Shown here in pieces: positions 20,101 through 35,100 of a stretch of 64,000 bases of DNA. The stretch comes from Lampropedia puyangensis. GTDB lineage: Bacteria; Pseudomonadota; Gammaproteobacteria; Burkholderiales; Burkholderiaceae_C. The DNA is taken from positions 1-64,000 of the forward strand of contig NZ_STFG01000008.1 in the NCBI RefSeq assembly GCF_004833285.1. Reading direction: 5' to 3'. The position numbers and the translations under genes are program-made. Each line of letters opens with the position of its first letter. Position 1 is the stretch's first letter. The notes beneath the pieces were generated by a model. That model had not been told where the DNA came from, made no database searches, and saw only the letters and a program-made list of their open reading frames with translations.

Positions 20101-23100
20101 AGATTTGGGCGGCGGACTCAAAGCAGGCTTTGCATTAGGCTCGTTCATGCGGCTTGATTCGGGCGCATTGGGGCGCTTTAATGGTGACACCTCTTATGCA
20201 CGCGATGCCAATGTGAGTCTCTCCGGCAGCTTTGGTAGTCTCAAGCTCGGGCGCAGCAGCTCACCCAATTTTGTGCCCTCACTGCTGGTCAACCCATTTG
20301 GCGCATCATTTGCATTCTCCCCCTTGATTCAGCACATGGACATGACCAACGTGCCGGGCTACACCAAAACCGCCCAAGCAGACACTGGATGGAGCAATCA
20401 GGTGGTCTACAGCACCCCAAAAATCTTCGGTGGCTTAACGGTGAACTTGCACTACCAATTCAGTAACCAACCTTCCCCCAACGACGACAAAAACAATGCC
20501 GCTATTAGCGCCACCTATGCCAGCGGGCCGCTTCTACTGTCAGGTTTTTATGAACAAGCCGAGTTGAACAACCCCACCGTCACCATGCGTGCACTCAAAG
20601 CCAAAGATTGGATGCTGGGCGGCGCGTATGATCTGAAATTCCTCAAAGCTTTTGCCAGCTACGGCGCCGCTGAAGACATGGCCCAGCAAGACGATGAAGC
20701 CGCCACGGTTCAAGCCGGTGTTTCCATTCCACTGGGTTCAGGCAAGGTGCTGGCCTCTTATGCACAAACCAAATACGAAGTATCTAGTGCATCAGACTTG
20801 ACACGCAAAACCCTATCCCTTGGCTACGACTATGCACTGTCTAAACGCACCGACGTCTACTCCATCGTGATGCATGACCGCTTCACTGGCACCAACAGCG
20901 GCACCAGCTACGCCATTGGGATTCGGCATCATTTTTAATGCTCCTCTTTCAATGCCGCAATAGATCCAAATAAACCTTTGCCAAGAAAAGCAAAGGTTCG
21001 AGCCATCAACCAATAAACGCAGCAGCAAAGGCATATGCAAGATGGCAGCGCAAACCGCCTTCCGTGCCTGGCTTGCCTTCATCAACCTATTGGTCAATAT
21101 CAGAGAGATTGAAACCAAAGGCTTGCACGTTAATCGCATCAACTCGGTTTTGCTGCATAAACCAAACCCAAGCCGATACCCCAACCCCAGACGTAGCTAT
21201 CCCATGGTGGCCGTCTGGGTATCCGCACTAGGTGAATCAACTCAATGTGGCTGCTCGAACATTGAGCGCCACGAGTTGCCTTTCAAAGGTTCTCGCCTTG
21301 CCTTTTTCACCGAACGTTTTGAACGCAATTCATCTTCGCCTCCACCAGCGATCTACAGTGGAAGCCACTCCAATCTTTCCAGATACCGCCTCCTCTAGAA
21401 CAACATGCTGAGATCACGTCATTGCGCGCTACAAAGACAAAGGCTGCACGTTGCGAGGAGGAATGATTGGCATTCTGTGCATGTTATGGCAAGACTCACA
21501 AAGGTTTTTGTGTCGTAGGCGCCATCACCATTCGAGCATTGAATGCTTGACGCTCTAACAACAACTTTTGCTCAATGACGAGCTTTACTTCTGCGCACAC
21601 AGAATCAGTTATTGGAATAAAAAAATCGCTCCAGAAACATTTGCTCTCGTATAAAGTGATTTGGCATATGCACTCTCAGTCCGGCTGGTTGTAGCTCGCC
21701 TCTAAGGCACAATGTTCGCCATAAGCATCCTCTCGAATATCGTTTTCTTTCGTATGCAAATACTTGTCACCGGGGGCGCTGGTTATATCGGCGCACACAC
21801 AGTTGTTGCCTTACTGCAAGCCGGCCATGCCGTTCATGTCGTGGACAATTTGTCTAATAGCCATGCCAGCGCGATAGAGCGGATTGCTGAGATTGCCCAT
21901 GTTCGCCCAGCTTTTACCCAAGCGGATGTACGCGATACACAGGCCATGACAGCCCTGTTGCAGCAAGATGCGACTGATGCGGTTATCCATTTCGCGGGAC
22001 TTAAAGCCGTAGGTGAGAGTGTGCAGCGCCCACTGGCTTACTACGACAACAATGTGGCTGGCAGCTTTAGCCTGCTCAAAGCGATGCAAGCAGCGCAAGT
22101 GCGCACTTTGGTCTTCAGTTCTTCGGCCACTGTGTATGGGCCTTTGGCGCCTGTGCCATACCAAGAAACCATGCCGCTAGGGGTCGCCTCAAACCCTTAT
22201 GGAACCAGCAAAATCATGGTGGAGCAATGCTTGGCTGATTTGTGCGCATCCGATACACGCTGGTCTGTAGCGGCACTGCGCTATTTCAATCCAATAGGCG
22301 CCCACCCAAGTGGCTTGATTGGCGAAGATCCACAAGGTATTCCCAATAATCTTTTGCCCTTCATCACGCAAGTTGCAGTGGGCAGACGCGCCCAGCTGTC
22401 GATTTTCGGAGGAGATTACGACACGCCAGATGGCACTTGTCTGCGCGACTATTTGCACGTAATGGATTTAGCACAAGGACATTTGGCTGCACTGAATGCG
22501 CTGAGCCTTACTGGAGAGGCAAACGCCTTGCATGGCCGTGGTCTGCAAGCTTGGAATTTAGGCACTGGCAAAGGAACGTCCGTACTAGAGATGGTGCGCA
22601 CTTTTGAGCGCATCAATGGCATGACAATCCCCTACGCGATTGCGCCGCGGCGCGAGGGTGATTTGCCTGCCTTCTGGGCTGATGCCAGCTTGGCTGCGCA
22701 GCAATTGGGCTGGCATGCCCAACTAGGCTTAGAGGAGATGGTGCGCGATGCGTGGCATTGGCAATCGCGCAATCCGCAGGGTTACGGCAAACCTGAGACA
22801 AGTTTGCGCTAAACGATTGATTCAGGCCCCGTTGGGTTGGTCGCTGTGTGCAGCCAAATGGCGTTCCACCAAACTGCCTTGTCGGTAATGCCGCTTCACC
22901 AGCCAGGCATTGAGTTTGCTGCGTTCACCACCCCGCAATTTGACCAATGGTGGCCATACTGCAGCGCTGCCCTGTGCCCATAAAAGCCGCGCAAACAATG
23001 GGCGCCGCTTCCAGCCCGATTGCACATGCAACCAATACGCACTGTCTTCAGCACGCAACAAGCATAAGCGCATCGGCGTGTGTTCGCGCGGTTGGCTTTG

Positions 23101-26100
23101 CAGCACCTCTTGCGCAACGACATGGATGGTGTGGTAGCTAGGGTCACCAATTTTCTGTGTCAGCGCTTCATACCGCCCTTGCGCGCGCAGCTGCTCCAAG
23201 TAATCAGCCGTGTCACCAGTGACGGCTGCTGCCTCAAATCGCTCAAGCCATTGCGTTATAAACCGGCTACCAGGTGCAGCGGCCAGAAACCAGCTCTCTA
23301 TCACTGGGAAGGCTGCACGCGTGGTGTAGCCCTGCAAATAAAACCCCACAAATTCTGCCTGCTCTGCCTTTTGCGCACGATCAACCCAATCGAGCGGCTG
23401 GGTCAAGATGATGGATGCATCGAGCCACATGCCACCATAGCGATGCAGCAATGCCAAACGAATCCAGTCGGTTTGCTTGGCAATGTTCAGTCGTGCCAGC
23501 GTATCGGGTACGTATGGTAAAAATTCCGCCAGATTGCCTGGATGCAAGACATGCACATCAACCCCCGGGTTTAACCGTTTCCAACCGGCAATGCAGCGCT
23601 GCACGATATAAGGGGGAGTGGGTTCGTGCCAGTATGTCCAGATCGTACGTGGAATTTCCTGCTGCGCATGGACGCAGCCATCATCGAGCACCACCTCCTG
23701 CACAGCAGGCAAGCTTTGCAAGCGGCTATGCCGCCTCACCCACACAGCAGCGCCTAAAGCCAACAGCCCCAACCCAATCAACACCAGTAAAACCACTAAG
23801 GCGATGCTCCATGTGCTTGTCATCATTGCTCCTTCGCGCGGTTGAGGGCGCCTTGATCCACCAGGTAATGGGCGGCAAGACTGTCTGCACCATACAAACC
23901 TCGAGTCAGGTATTCATCGAGTTTCTTGCGATCAGGCCCCCGCAGTTTGATTAGAGGCGGGACGCGCCCTTGTACAGGCATAAAAAATAAGCGCCGCTTC
24001 AGTCCAGCACGGTTCCAACCTGCTTGTTCATGCAGCAAAAAAGCGCTCTCTTCCGCTTGCAGCAAATCCAAACGGTAGTTGGCATCAGCCCGTTGCAGCA
24101 CCCGTTGGATTGCCAGGTGCATACTCAAGTACAGAGGACTGTCGATGCCCTGAACCACGGATTCATACACCCCCAGCTGTTGAAGCTGGTCAACGTAATG
24201 CAGCGCACTCTTTTCGAGCACTTGCTGGGTAAATTCTGCTTGAATATCAGCCACCAACGCAGTGGCTGGCGGCACCGCCATGAACCAATTCTCCACAATC
24301 GGGTACTGGGGCAAATGGGTGAACCGCTGCAAATAGAACCCTACAAAATCGCTGCCCGTGCGCGCTTGCTGCTGTAGTACCCAATCGAGGGATTCGGTCA
24401 GAATCGTACTGGCATCGACCCAAATCCCACCATGTAGGCGCAGCAACTCAAGGCGCAGCCAGTCTGAGCGCTGCTGAACGGATACCCGCGCCAGCGCTGC
24501 TGGCCAAGCATGGATATGCTGCAGCGCCGTTTCATCATTGAGGACTTCCACACGCCATTGCGGGTGAAGCTTGCGCCACCCGTCAATACACCGGGCAACA
24601 ACCAATGGCAATGTGGCACCATTCCAATACGCCCAAATAATCCGCGGAATGCTGCTCTGTGGGAGAGGTTGGCGCTGCGCCTGCGCACACGGACCAAAAG
24701 CCACCGTGCACACCACAGCGGGCTGGTAGTTTGGCAGTGCGGAGGGAAACCAACGGCTCCATGCCTTTACCCAACCAGCCAGCACAAACTCCCCACGTGC
24801 GCGCCAGCCCAATTTCTGTATGGTAATTTCAGCCACGAACGGCTCCCTGCATGCGGTGCAACTGCCCCAGCGGTCGGCGCGCGCGCAAGTAACGCGCCCA
24901 CCAGCCTCGCCTGAGATAGTGTTGAAACAACTGCGGCACAGACAAAGCACTGGCTTGCAAAAACACCTCAACCATACGGTTACGCTGCGTTGCTGAAAAA
25001 GCCACCTGACCGCGCTCACCAATACGCAATGCACTCATGTAATTTCGCGCGGCTAAATGGGCAATTGCAAACTGCACACCAGGAGCTGCCAAAGCGCCGT
25101 TGACCTTCACCTGTCGCAGATAGTCTGCACCAAATGCATCTAATGCCATTCCCAAATCAAACGCTTTCGCTGGACTCAGGCTGGAAAGAATGCTGCCCTC
25201 TCGCTGGCGATAGGCCACCCATACTTCAGGCACATACACAAAGCTTTGTGCCCGCAACAGCACTCTGGGCATGGTAGCCATATCCTCAAAATAGGCCCCC
25301 ACAGGAAACTGCAAGGGGTCACTCGTCGCATCGGCTTGCCACAGACTGCGTTTGGTGATTTTGGACCATGGGTGCATTTGACCTGCGAGGAACAGCCCCT
25401 CAATCAACGCCGCTGTATCGTGCACCAATCGTCCATGCGGACCAACAAAGCTACGGCAATGGCGCTCGCCCCGAAGACGGTGCTTAAACTTTTCCCTATT
25501 GCGCCACATCCGAAAATCACACAGCACCACATCAGGGCTGGATTGCTGAACCACCTGCTGTAAAGCCCTGATTGCCCCCGGCTGCAAGGCATCATCAGAA
25601 TCCACAAACCACAAATACTCGCCTTGTGCATGGCACAACAAAGCATTGCGTACAGCACTGATTCCTAGGTTACGCTCGTGCCCCAAAATCCGAATAGCCT
25701 GTGGCCACTGCTGCTGCAGTTGCAGGGCAATGTGGGCCGAGTCATCGGTAGACGCATCATCAAACAGCAACACCTCAACCCCAGTGCTGGCTTGCTGCAT
25801 GATGGATTCCACACATTCACGCAAATACGCTTGAACGTTATAAACCGGTATCAACACACTCAGCCAGACAGAACCGTCCTGCTGCAGTGACTGCGCATCA
25901 ATGCTGCGCACTTGTGCTTGAATCGCGTTCGGCGCCTGCTCACTGGTTTGCTCTCCCATCGCTTCAGCCCTCTTTTCGGAGCATCTGCGCAGCGTGTGCA
26001 CAATCCTCTTGGCCCAGCAAAGCTGCAAACTCCGTCTCATATGCAGACGTCATCTGTTCAAGGCTGTAATGCAAGGAGGCGTCGTTCCGGCCTTGGGTAG

Positions 26101-29100
26101 CCAGTGCTTGCGCCAGAGCGCCATCGGTCAGCACGCGCTGCAAGGCATCTGCCAAAGACTGTGGCGACTGGTGCTCTACCAGCAGGCCGTTGTGTTCATG
26201 GGCGATAACCTCTTGCACGCCGGGCACACGGCTGCCCACGACCACGCAGCCTGCGGCCATCCCTTCAATCACAGACAAGGGCATACCTTCATAATGGCTT
26301 GACAACACACACACTTGGTTGCGCATCAGCAGGCTCGGCACATCGGGGTGAAAGCCCAGAAAATGCACTTGCGTCTCAACGCCCAACCGTTTGGCTAGGC
26401 GCTCAGCCTGACGGCGTAAATGGGCACTACCACCACCGGCCAACCAAACAGGAGGTGTCACGCCACGACTACGCAGCAAGGCCACAGCCTGAATCAATGT
26501 CGCATGGTCTTTTTGATTGCCAAACCGCGCGGCCATGACCACCCCTGGCTCACGCATGTGCAGTGGCACAGGGCCAGCCTCGCCATAGGGTTCCAGACGA
26601 ACACCGTTGGAAATCGCGATCGTCTTCTCGGCCGGAAAGCCCAGTGCCAGCAAACTGGCCTTAACGCCTTGCGAACAGCCAATGATGCGGTCAGTACGCT
26701 CAGCCAGCCACAACGACTGCTTCAACCGCCACCAGGTGTAGCGCTCGCGGCTGTTGTGCTCGACATGCACCATGTGCGGCACACCCGCCCACACTCCGGC
26801 ATAGCGCGCCCAGATATGGTCACTGAAACCATGCGCCACCAAAATATCTGGCCGCCATTGCAAACAGAGCTTGCGCAGCTGCCAAATGGTGGCCATATGA
26901 GGCCAATGCGTGACTACTTCCACCTGCACGCCACGGGCGCGCAAAGCATCTACCCGCCGCATATCGGTTTGGGGTTTGCGGCGCAGCACCAAAAGCGCAT
27001 CAAAATGCCCACTTTGTGCATGCGCCAGCACCAAATCGAGCGCAACCTGCGTGGCCCCGGAAAAACCCCCCGTCACAAAGTGCAGAACTTTCGGGCGACT
27101 TGCAGCCTCGTGCGTAGCGTGCTGAGGAAGTGTGCCCGCCAGCACCATACTCATCCCTTGCACACGCAAAAATAAGAAGGCGCCGAACCTACCAAGCATA
27201 GCGCACGCGCCGCACCACAGACCGCAGTCACAACAGAGGTATAGGCATCACGCAGCACGGACAAGCACCTGATAGGGGTTAACGCAATTCAATGGCCGCG
27301 AAAAACTTCGCCTGCACGCAGATGGTATGCCGTGCCGCAATAAGGACAGCGTGCACTGCCTGTGTGTGCAACATCCAAAAATACGCGCGGGTGGTTGTCC
27401 CACAACTGCATTCCAGCTTTAGGGCTAGGGCAGAAAACGCCGCCATTTTCATTGAGGTCTTTGGCCAGCAGTTCAATACTGGCAGAAGTAGTTGTTGTTG
27501 CGTTGCTCATAATTGAAAAAAGAAATCACGAATCCAGATGCACTCTACTGACCATGACAAGACAAAACAAGTATTTAGAACGTGTCTGCGATCTCCACCC
27601 AGTCGAGCAAGACTGAAAAAAAGGTAGTGCAAGGTGCTTTTTCGGCCTTGCCCTTCAGGTTGGAGTCCGTAAACACGTCCTTACATCCTGCACGCTGCTG
27701 ATCAGGTCGATTGTAGAGGCCTTCGGCCATATTTCTGAAGCGAACACTCCAGTCCATGCAACGCAGCCCAGAAAAAAACCAACATAAACAAATAACACAT
27801 CGTGCCACTGTTATGCGCAAAGAAAACTTGCGTCCAGCCAAATGCTATGTACATCAAAATGATGGCAGACGCACTCAAACGCAGCCATAAGACGGCCTGA
27901 ACAGCAGCCACGTTTTGTCCATCGCTCGTGGCGGCAATACCGCGCATACGTGATGCCGTAGGCCAAAACAATGCCAATGGCACAACATAAAAAACCAGCA
28001 GCATTACCACCCCAAGTCCACCACGCTTAGCGAACATGTCCAGCACTTCGTTGTGTGCATGGTCAAAATAGGTTGTGGACACATCAAAAAGGCCCAACTC
28101 TACCAAGCGGTTTTTTTCTTGCTTGTAACCGACGTCCCCCCAACCCAGCAGAGGTTTTTCCAGCCCTAAATGCCATGCGAGGCGCCAATGCTCCAAACGG
28201 TGCCCCACTGAAGATTGGGCTTGGCCATCGGCTTGGTATGCCGCGACTTCTGTGCTCATCAAATCAAACCGCTCTTTGATCACATGCATATTACTCAGCA
28301 GCGGAACCGTTAACAGCAAAGCAACGACCAGCAGCCACCGCAACGGTATAGTCTTTTGCTGAAGCTGGATTTGACGCAGCAATGGCCAGCATAAGACAGG
28401 CAGCCAAATCAAAGCCAACCAACCGCCCCTGGAGAGAGACAGTACCGAAGCCTCCATGGCCAACAATACGGCGGCAGCAGACCCTATGCGCCAACGCAAA
28501 GAGAGTGCACGCCAGCCCACAGCCAATTGCAGAGCAGCCAACACAGCCAGCATCAATGCCAAATTACCGAACTGAATGGCATTGGTATGGCCTGCCGCAC
28601 GGACCATGCCTTGGCCATAAACCTGCCACAACGCAATGGCACCAGCACCCAGCCCCCCAACCACACCCCCTAGCCGCAGCGCTTTGACGGAAGGCGGGTA
28701 AGCCACGGCATACAGCAGGCACGGAATAGCCAATGCGTATTTAGAAAAACGATCCCAGCGCCCTGAACCACCTTGCCCATCACTTTGAAAGAGCCACAAC
28801 AAACCCACCGCCATAATGGTTGCGGCCAGCCACAGGGTTTCACGGTCAAAGCGGTGCATAGGCCATCGGTGCAAACTCCCCAAGCTCGCTAACAGCAGCA
28901 GCACAGCGCCCCACGAATAGCCCGATGGCAACCACAACGCCAAGCCAGGCAGCATAAAACCAGCCAAACTGGTCAGCGTATTCATGCACAAAGGCACACC
29001 CAGCCAGTGACGCACGACTAGGCTATGACTTGCGCCAGATAGCGCCACATCATCAGGAATCAAAGCCATAGTAGCGCAAAATCATCCAATACGACGTTGG

Positions 29101-32100
29101 ACATCGTCGCTGAGCTGCTCGTAATCGTATCGCAGCGCGGCATAACGGAAAAAGCTTTCCAACGCTTTAAACAGGCAGTACAAGAAACCAGCCCCGCCCC
29201 CCAAAAAACCCATGCGAATGACGTAGTAACGAATGAAGGCCATGGCACCCGCAGCCAAGCCACGCAAGACCCCTCCACGCTTGCCCTGCTCTTTGCGCTT
29301 AGTCGCACCCAACATGGCGTATTGCACCATCTTCGCCATCGAGGTGCTGACATCAGGGTTGGTGTAGTGAATCAACAGACTTTGGATATCCTGTCGGCCG
29401 ACTTCTGCTTCCCGCAAAATGGCCTCTTCGTGCACGACACCGTCAAAGCGCTCAATCAAACGGCGGGGAAACAACCGCGCCACCCGTGTGCGCGACATGC
29501 TCTTGGGTAGTACCCGACCAAACGCCACCAATTGCCAACGGATGCGCCAAATGCTGTGCTGGTCATTGTCGGACACGATGCGCAGCAGTTCTTCGCGAAA
29601 CGCTGGCGTGATGACCTCATCAGCATCAAGAAAGAAGACAAAATCGCCACTGACATGCGAAAGCAGATGGTTGCGTTGCACAGCAAAACCGCGCCAATCA
29701 GGGTAAATATGCACGCAGGCACCTTTAGTGCGTGCAATCTCTACCGTGCGGTCGGCACTACCGGCATCCACCACCACCACCTCATCGGCAAACGCCGCAC
29801 TGTCTATGCATTGGCCAATCAAGCGTTCTTCGTTGAACGCCAAAATGGCGATGCTCAAGCGCGGCCTTGGAGTATCACTCGAAGGCGCAGCATCAATGTT
29901 GGGTTGTTCAATAGCTGAAGGCACGCGTGGCAAAAGTTCAATCGTGGCGGATATCAACATGCAAGGGACATGCAAGTGGGTTTCCCCTCATAACGCACCA
30001 CTTTATATTTTTTATGACAAAACAAAGCTGCCCATTATCAGACTAAGCACCACCAGACTGGTGCTTTTTACTTTACCAGCTGTGAAATTATGTTGCTTCT
30101 CTGCTCTCTGGAGAGGTCTCTACAGGATTCTCTGTGCGTCCAAATTGCCAATTCTGGAGTTTGCTATTCACAAACACGGCATCAACCCACGCGCCACCCG
30201 GATCTGTCCAACGGTGGCATACCTGCGGCGCATTAGGATCACCCTGAACCTCACCAATTGCACGCGTGAGCTGCACAACTTGCAACAATGTCATGCCTTG
30301 CTTTAACTTGGAATTGAGCATGATTGCACTAGAAATACGCCCCTTGGGTGTCCCAGAGGCCACTTTCAATATCTTCATCACACGCGTGAGGTGCAGCAGT
30401 ATGAAAAAGACCACCGCCCCCAGCACCAGCATAAAGCCTGCCCAGCCACGGTTGTAGTAGCCCACCATCAACACACTGACGGCAGCGACCAACCACACCA
30501 GAGTTTTAACATTTGATTGCATGGGCATGCATTCTATCGGCAGGCAATAACCACCGCCGTAGGAAAACCGCTCTTTTCTCTTGTGGTCAATATCTGGGAG
30601 ATTTAACGACCCGCTCCCAAGGTGGCACGCAATGCCGCTACGGCGTTCTGCCCGCTCAAGACAGCACCCTCCAAAGTGGCCGGGTAAGGACCGTCAATGT
30701 AATCCCCGCAAGCTACGAGTGTTGGCCAGTCAGCGTGCATGCGCATGGGCGGGCGCACCAACCCAGCACTACAGCGAAAGGTTGCACGCTTCTCAACCAC
30801 CGTGGCAATAGGCAGCCATGCCTTAGGCTTTTCATCTGCCCCACCTGAAAACAGGGGTAGCGCCTGTTGCAAACGCTGAGATTGCTGCAGCACCGCTTGC
30901 GTCAAAGCCTCCTTGCCTTCCTGCAAAGTGCTGGCCACCCATGCGGTCAGCCCGCGCTGGCCTGCAAGCTGATGACGATCAAACACAAATTGTGCAGGTC
31001 CATCATGCACCGCCAACATAGGGCGAGGCAAATCTGCAGTGCCATGGCTCCCCACATCAGCCTGCAAATACACCGTAGCAATCGCTTCATAACGCAGTTG
31101 ACGCGCCAAATGCAACCAATGTGTAGCCGAGCCAGCGACATTGTCTAGCGACGCCAAATCGACACGCGCTCTTTCACCAGCTCGCACACGCAGCGCATCT
31201 TCTGCGCAGTCAGCCAATAATCGCGTCGCTTCCCACGCAGGGCAAGCGATGACAACGGCATCAAAGACCGCATCATCCAACTGCCACTGCCCACAACCAG
31301 GGGCTGCCTGAGAAGTGCCCGAGCGCAGCAGCCTTCGCAAACGCTCAACCCTTTGCCCCAGAAAAACATGCGTTCCCTGGCGCTGCAACCACTGCACAGC
31401 AGGCTTAGCCAGCACATCCCCTAATGGTTGGGTGGGCAACAGCATATCGGCGCTGCCTGGCCCACCCGCCAAGCTGTCTTGCAGAACACGCAAGAAAACC
31501 TGGGCGCTGGCTTGGTCAATAGGCGTATTCAAACCAGCAATGCACAACGGCTCTATGAATTGCTGCACCAGCTCTGCAGGCAAGCCCGCGCACAACTGCG
31601 CCACCGTCATACCCTCTTGCGCAGCAAAGTGTTGTCGTTGCCATTGCGCGGCCTTGCGCAACAATGCCCAGCGAGCAGGCCATGACCAACCTTTGGCTGT
31701 GGCAATACCCCAAACACCCGCAGCAGCCTGTAACGCAGCAGGCCACTGCGGCAGTGCCAAACCGCAGCCATGCGCATCTCGTAAATCCAAGGGCAGTCGA
31801 AGCAACGCGTGCTCCACTGAAACACCTACGGTCCGCATCAGTGCAAGCGAAGCCCGATACGCGCCAATCAAAATGTGTTGGCCGTTATCGAGCGTCCATG
31901 TGTCTGGCGTAACACCTGAAATAGCCGCCGTCGCAGGTGGCGTCTTGGCCCGAACAGCCACATTGCGTGCACGCCCGCCCGGTTCACGTGCAGCCTCATA
32001 CAAACTGACCCGCATTCCAGCCTGGGTGGCGGCAACCGCCGCCGCAAGCCCTGCCCAGCCAGCCCCCACCACAGCGACCCGCACGGGGTCCCGCTGGTGT

Positions 32101-35100
32101 CCGTATAGCTCCCTAAGCATGCGCTGCGCCATTGAGTCTCTTACTGCGGAATGCGTCCGAGCGCCTGCACTTGCCACGCCAGCCACAGCTTGCGCAAAGG
32201 CGTCAATTGAATACGTTGGTGCAACACCTGAAAATCACTGCGCTCAATTTCCCGCAGCAAGGTGCGATAGATGCTGGCCATCATCAGGCCAGGTTTTTGA
32301 CTGCGTAAATCCTGCTTAGGCAACAGTTGCAAAGCGCGGTCATACAACTGGTGCGCTCTGCTCGTCTGAAAGCGCATCAAAGCCACAAAACGCTCAGAAT
32401 ATTCGCGCTTGGTGATTTCATGGGCACGCACATCAAACTGCTGCAGTTCATTGACTGGCAAATAAATGCGACCACGCAACGCGTCTTCGCCAACATCACG
32501 AATGATGTTGGTCAACTGGAACGCCAACCCCAAGGTATGGGCATATTCGGTTGTTTGCGCATGTGTTTGGCCAAAAATTCGCGCAGAAACTTCTCCCACC
32601 ACTCCAGCTACAAGGTGGCAATAGCGCTCAAGCGAAACAAAATCCAAGTAACGCGTTTGCTGCAAATCCATCTCGCAGCCCTCCACCACAGCCAACAACT
32701 GCCCCGCCTCGATCCCGAAACGCTGGGCAGCGGGCATCATCGCCTGCATCACTGGGTGCGTGGCTTGGCCTGCATACGCCTTGTTGACTTCTGAGCGCCA
32801 CCAAGCCAGTTTGGTCGCAGCAACGCCGGTATCACTGACTTCATCAACAACGTCGTCCACCTCGCGGCAAAACGCATAAAACGCCGTGATGGCGTCGCGT
32901 CGCTCTTGCGGAAGAAACCGGAATGCGTAATAAAAACTACTGCCGGATTCTGCGGCCTTTTGCTGTACGTACTGCTGTGGGGTCATGGGCGCAGATTGTC
33001 CCATGAGCCGGTCTGTGCCTGAACAAAAACGTGCATACCCAAGAACCAAGGCAATAGCCATTAACTCCAAAAACCCAATTCACGCAAACGCGCCTGCAGC
33101 TTTTGATCAAACACCGCGTAGCCTTGCGCATTAGCATGCACTTGGTCCGAACGCAAAGACTCATCAGCAAGCACATCGGCCCAAGCCCCCTCCAGCAACG
33201 GAACCTCCTGGGTGCGCGCAATCGTCGCATACATGGCATGGTCACTCAACAGCCCTGCTGTAGCCAACAACGTGACGGCAGGAACCGCCACCAACAAGAC
33301 CTGCGCACCAGCATCCAAACAAGCCCGAATGATCGCCTCAATATGGCGTTGCGTTTCCTGGGCTGAATTCCGGCGCAAAAAATCGTTGCCGCCAATACTC
33401 ACAATCACGAACGAAGGATGGTGCTCTGCCAACAATGCAGGCAAACGCGCCAAGGCTTGTGCGGAGGTATCACCTGACACACCGGCGTTCACCACATTCC
33501 AGCCTGTAGCTTGCGCCAATAAAGAAGGAAATGACTCTGCAGGCCAAGCACCAACACCTTGTGTCAGCGAATCACCTAATGCCAACACTACCGCACCAGC
33601 AGGCACTCTCTGCACACGCAGTTTTTTCTTGCCGCAAGCCGCCAAGCTGATAAAACCAGCCAGACTCAATAAATACGTCCCACGCAACAAAGCCCTGCGG
33701 CGTGTGATGTATGGCATCTCTTGTGGTGGCGGCATCCTTCTCCCCTTTATGTCCAATCAAAAAGCAAGCTTGTTAGCTCTGCTGGCCATTGGCCGCACAG
33801 AAGCACAGCGAGACAAGCGCCGCGCTGGCTTTATGCCACAATTTACAGTTTCATTGATTTGTACGTGTATATGGTCACCGCCGATTCTTCTGACATCTCC
33901 CCTTGGGACAGCGTGCGTCGTGCCAAACGCATCGTGGTTAAAGTTGGCTCGAGTTTGGTGACTAACCAAGGCCAGGGCTTGGATGCTGAAGCCATCAGCG
34001 AATGGTCGCGTCAGTTAAGCCATATCGTGCACGGCGATGAGCACGGCCAAGGCAAGCGTGAGGTCATCATGGTGTCCTCCGGCGCGATTGCCGAAGGCAT
34101 GAAGCGCATGGGCCTAAGCAAGCGCCCCAAAGAGCTGCATGAATTACAAGCGGCAGCTGCTGTTGGGCAAATGGGGTTGGTACAAATGTACGAATCAATG
34201 CTGCGCCACTACCAACTGGGCAGCGCACAGGTGCTCCTCACCCATGCCGACATGGCAGACCGCGAGCGCTACTTGAATGCCCGCATCACACTGTTGACAT
34301 TGCTCAAGCGTGGCATTGTTCCCGTCATCAATGAAAACGATACCGTTGTCAACGATGAAATTCGCTTTGGCGACAATGACACCCTAGGCGCACTGGTCGC
34401 CAATCTCGTTGTGGCCGATTTACTCATCATCTTGACCGACCAAAACGGTTTCTACACAGCCGATCCGCGCAAGCACCCCAATGCGACCAAAGTTCATTTA
34501 GCACAAGCTGGTGATGAAACATTGGAGGCCATGGCGGGCGGCGCAGGATCTAGCATTGGAACTGGCGGTATGCTGACCAAAATTCTGGCGGCCAAACGTG
34601 CCGCTCGTTCAGGCGCCTCAACCATCATTGCCTGGGGACGTGAACCCAACATCCTGCCGCGCCTGATGTCTGGAGAAAAAAACATTGGCTCGCTGTTGTA
34701 CGCTCCCATGCACAAATTACAAGCGCGTAAGCAATGGATTGCAGACCACCTGCAATTTCATGGCTCCGTAATCCTTGATGCAGGCGCTATCCGCAAGATC
34801 AGAGACGAAGGCAAGAGCCTGCTACCCGTTGGCATCACCAGCGTCAAAGGCAGCTTTACACGTGGCGAAGTCATTGCCATTGAAGACGAAACAGGTAAGC
34901 AAATCGCCCGCGGCCTAGCCAACTACAACGACCAAGAAGCACGCAAACTCTGCCGCCAACCGTCCGATGCCATCGAAACCATTCTGGGCTACGTAGCTGA
35001 GCCAGAAATGGTGCACCGTGACAATCTGGTGCTGATTTAATACTCACGCAGCCCTGAGAACGTGTTTAGTATTTCCACGCTGACCACGTTGGAGTCCAAA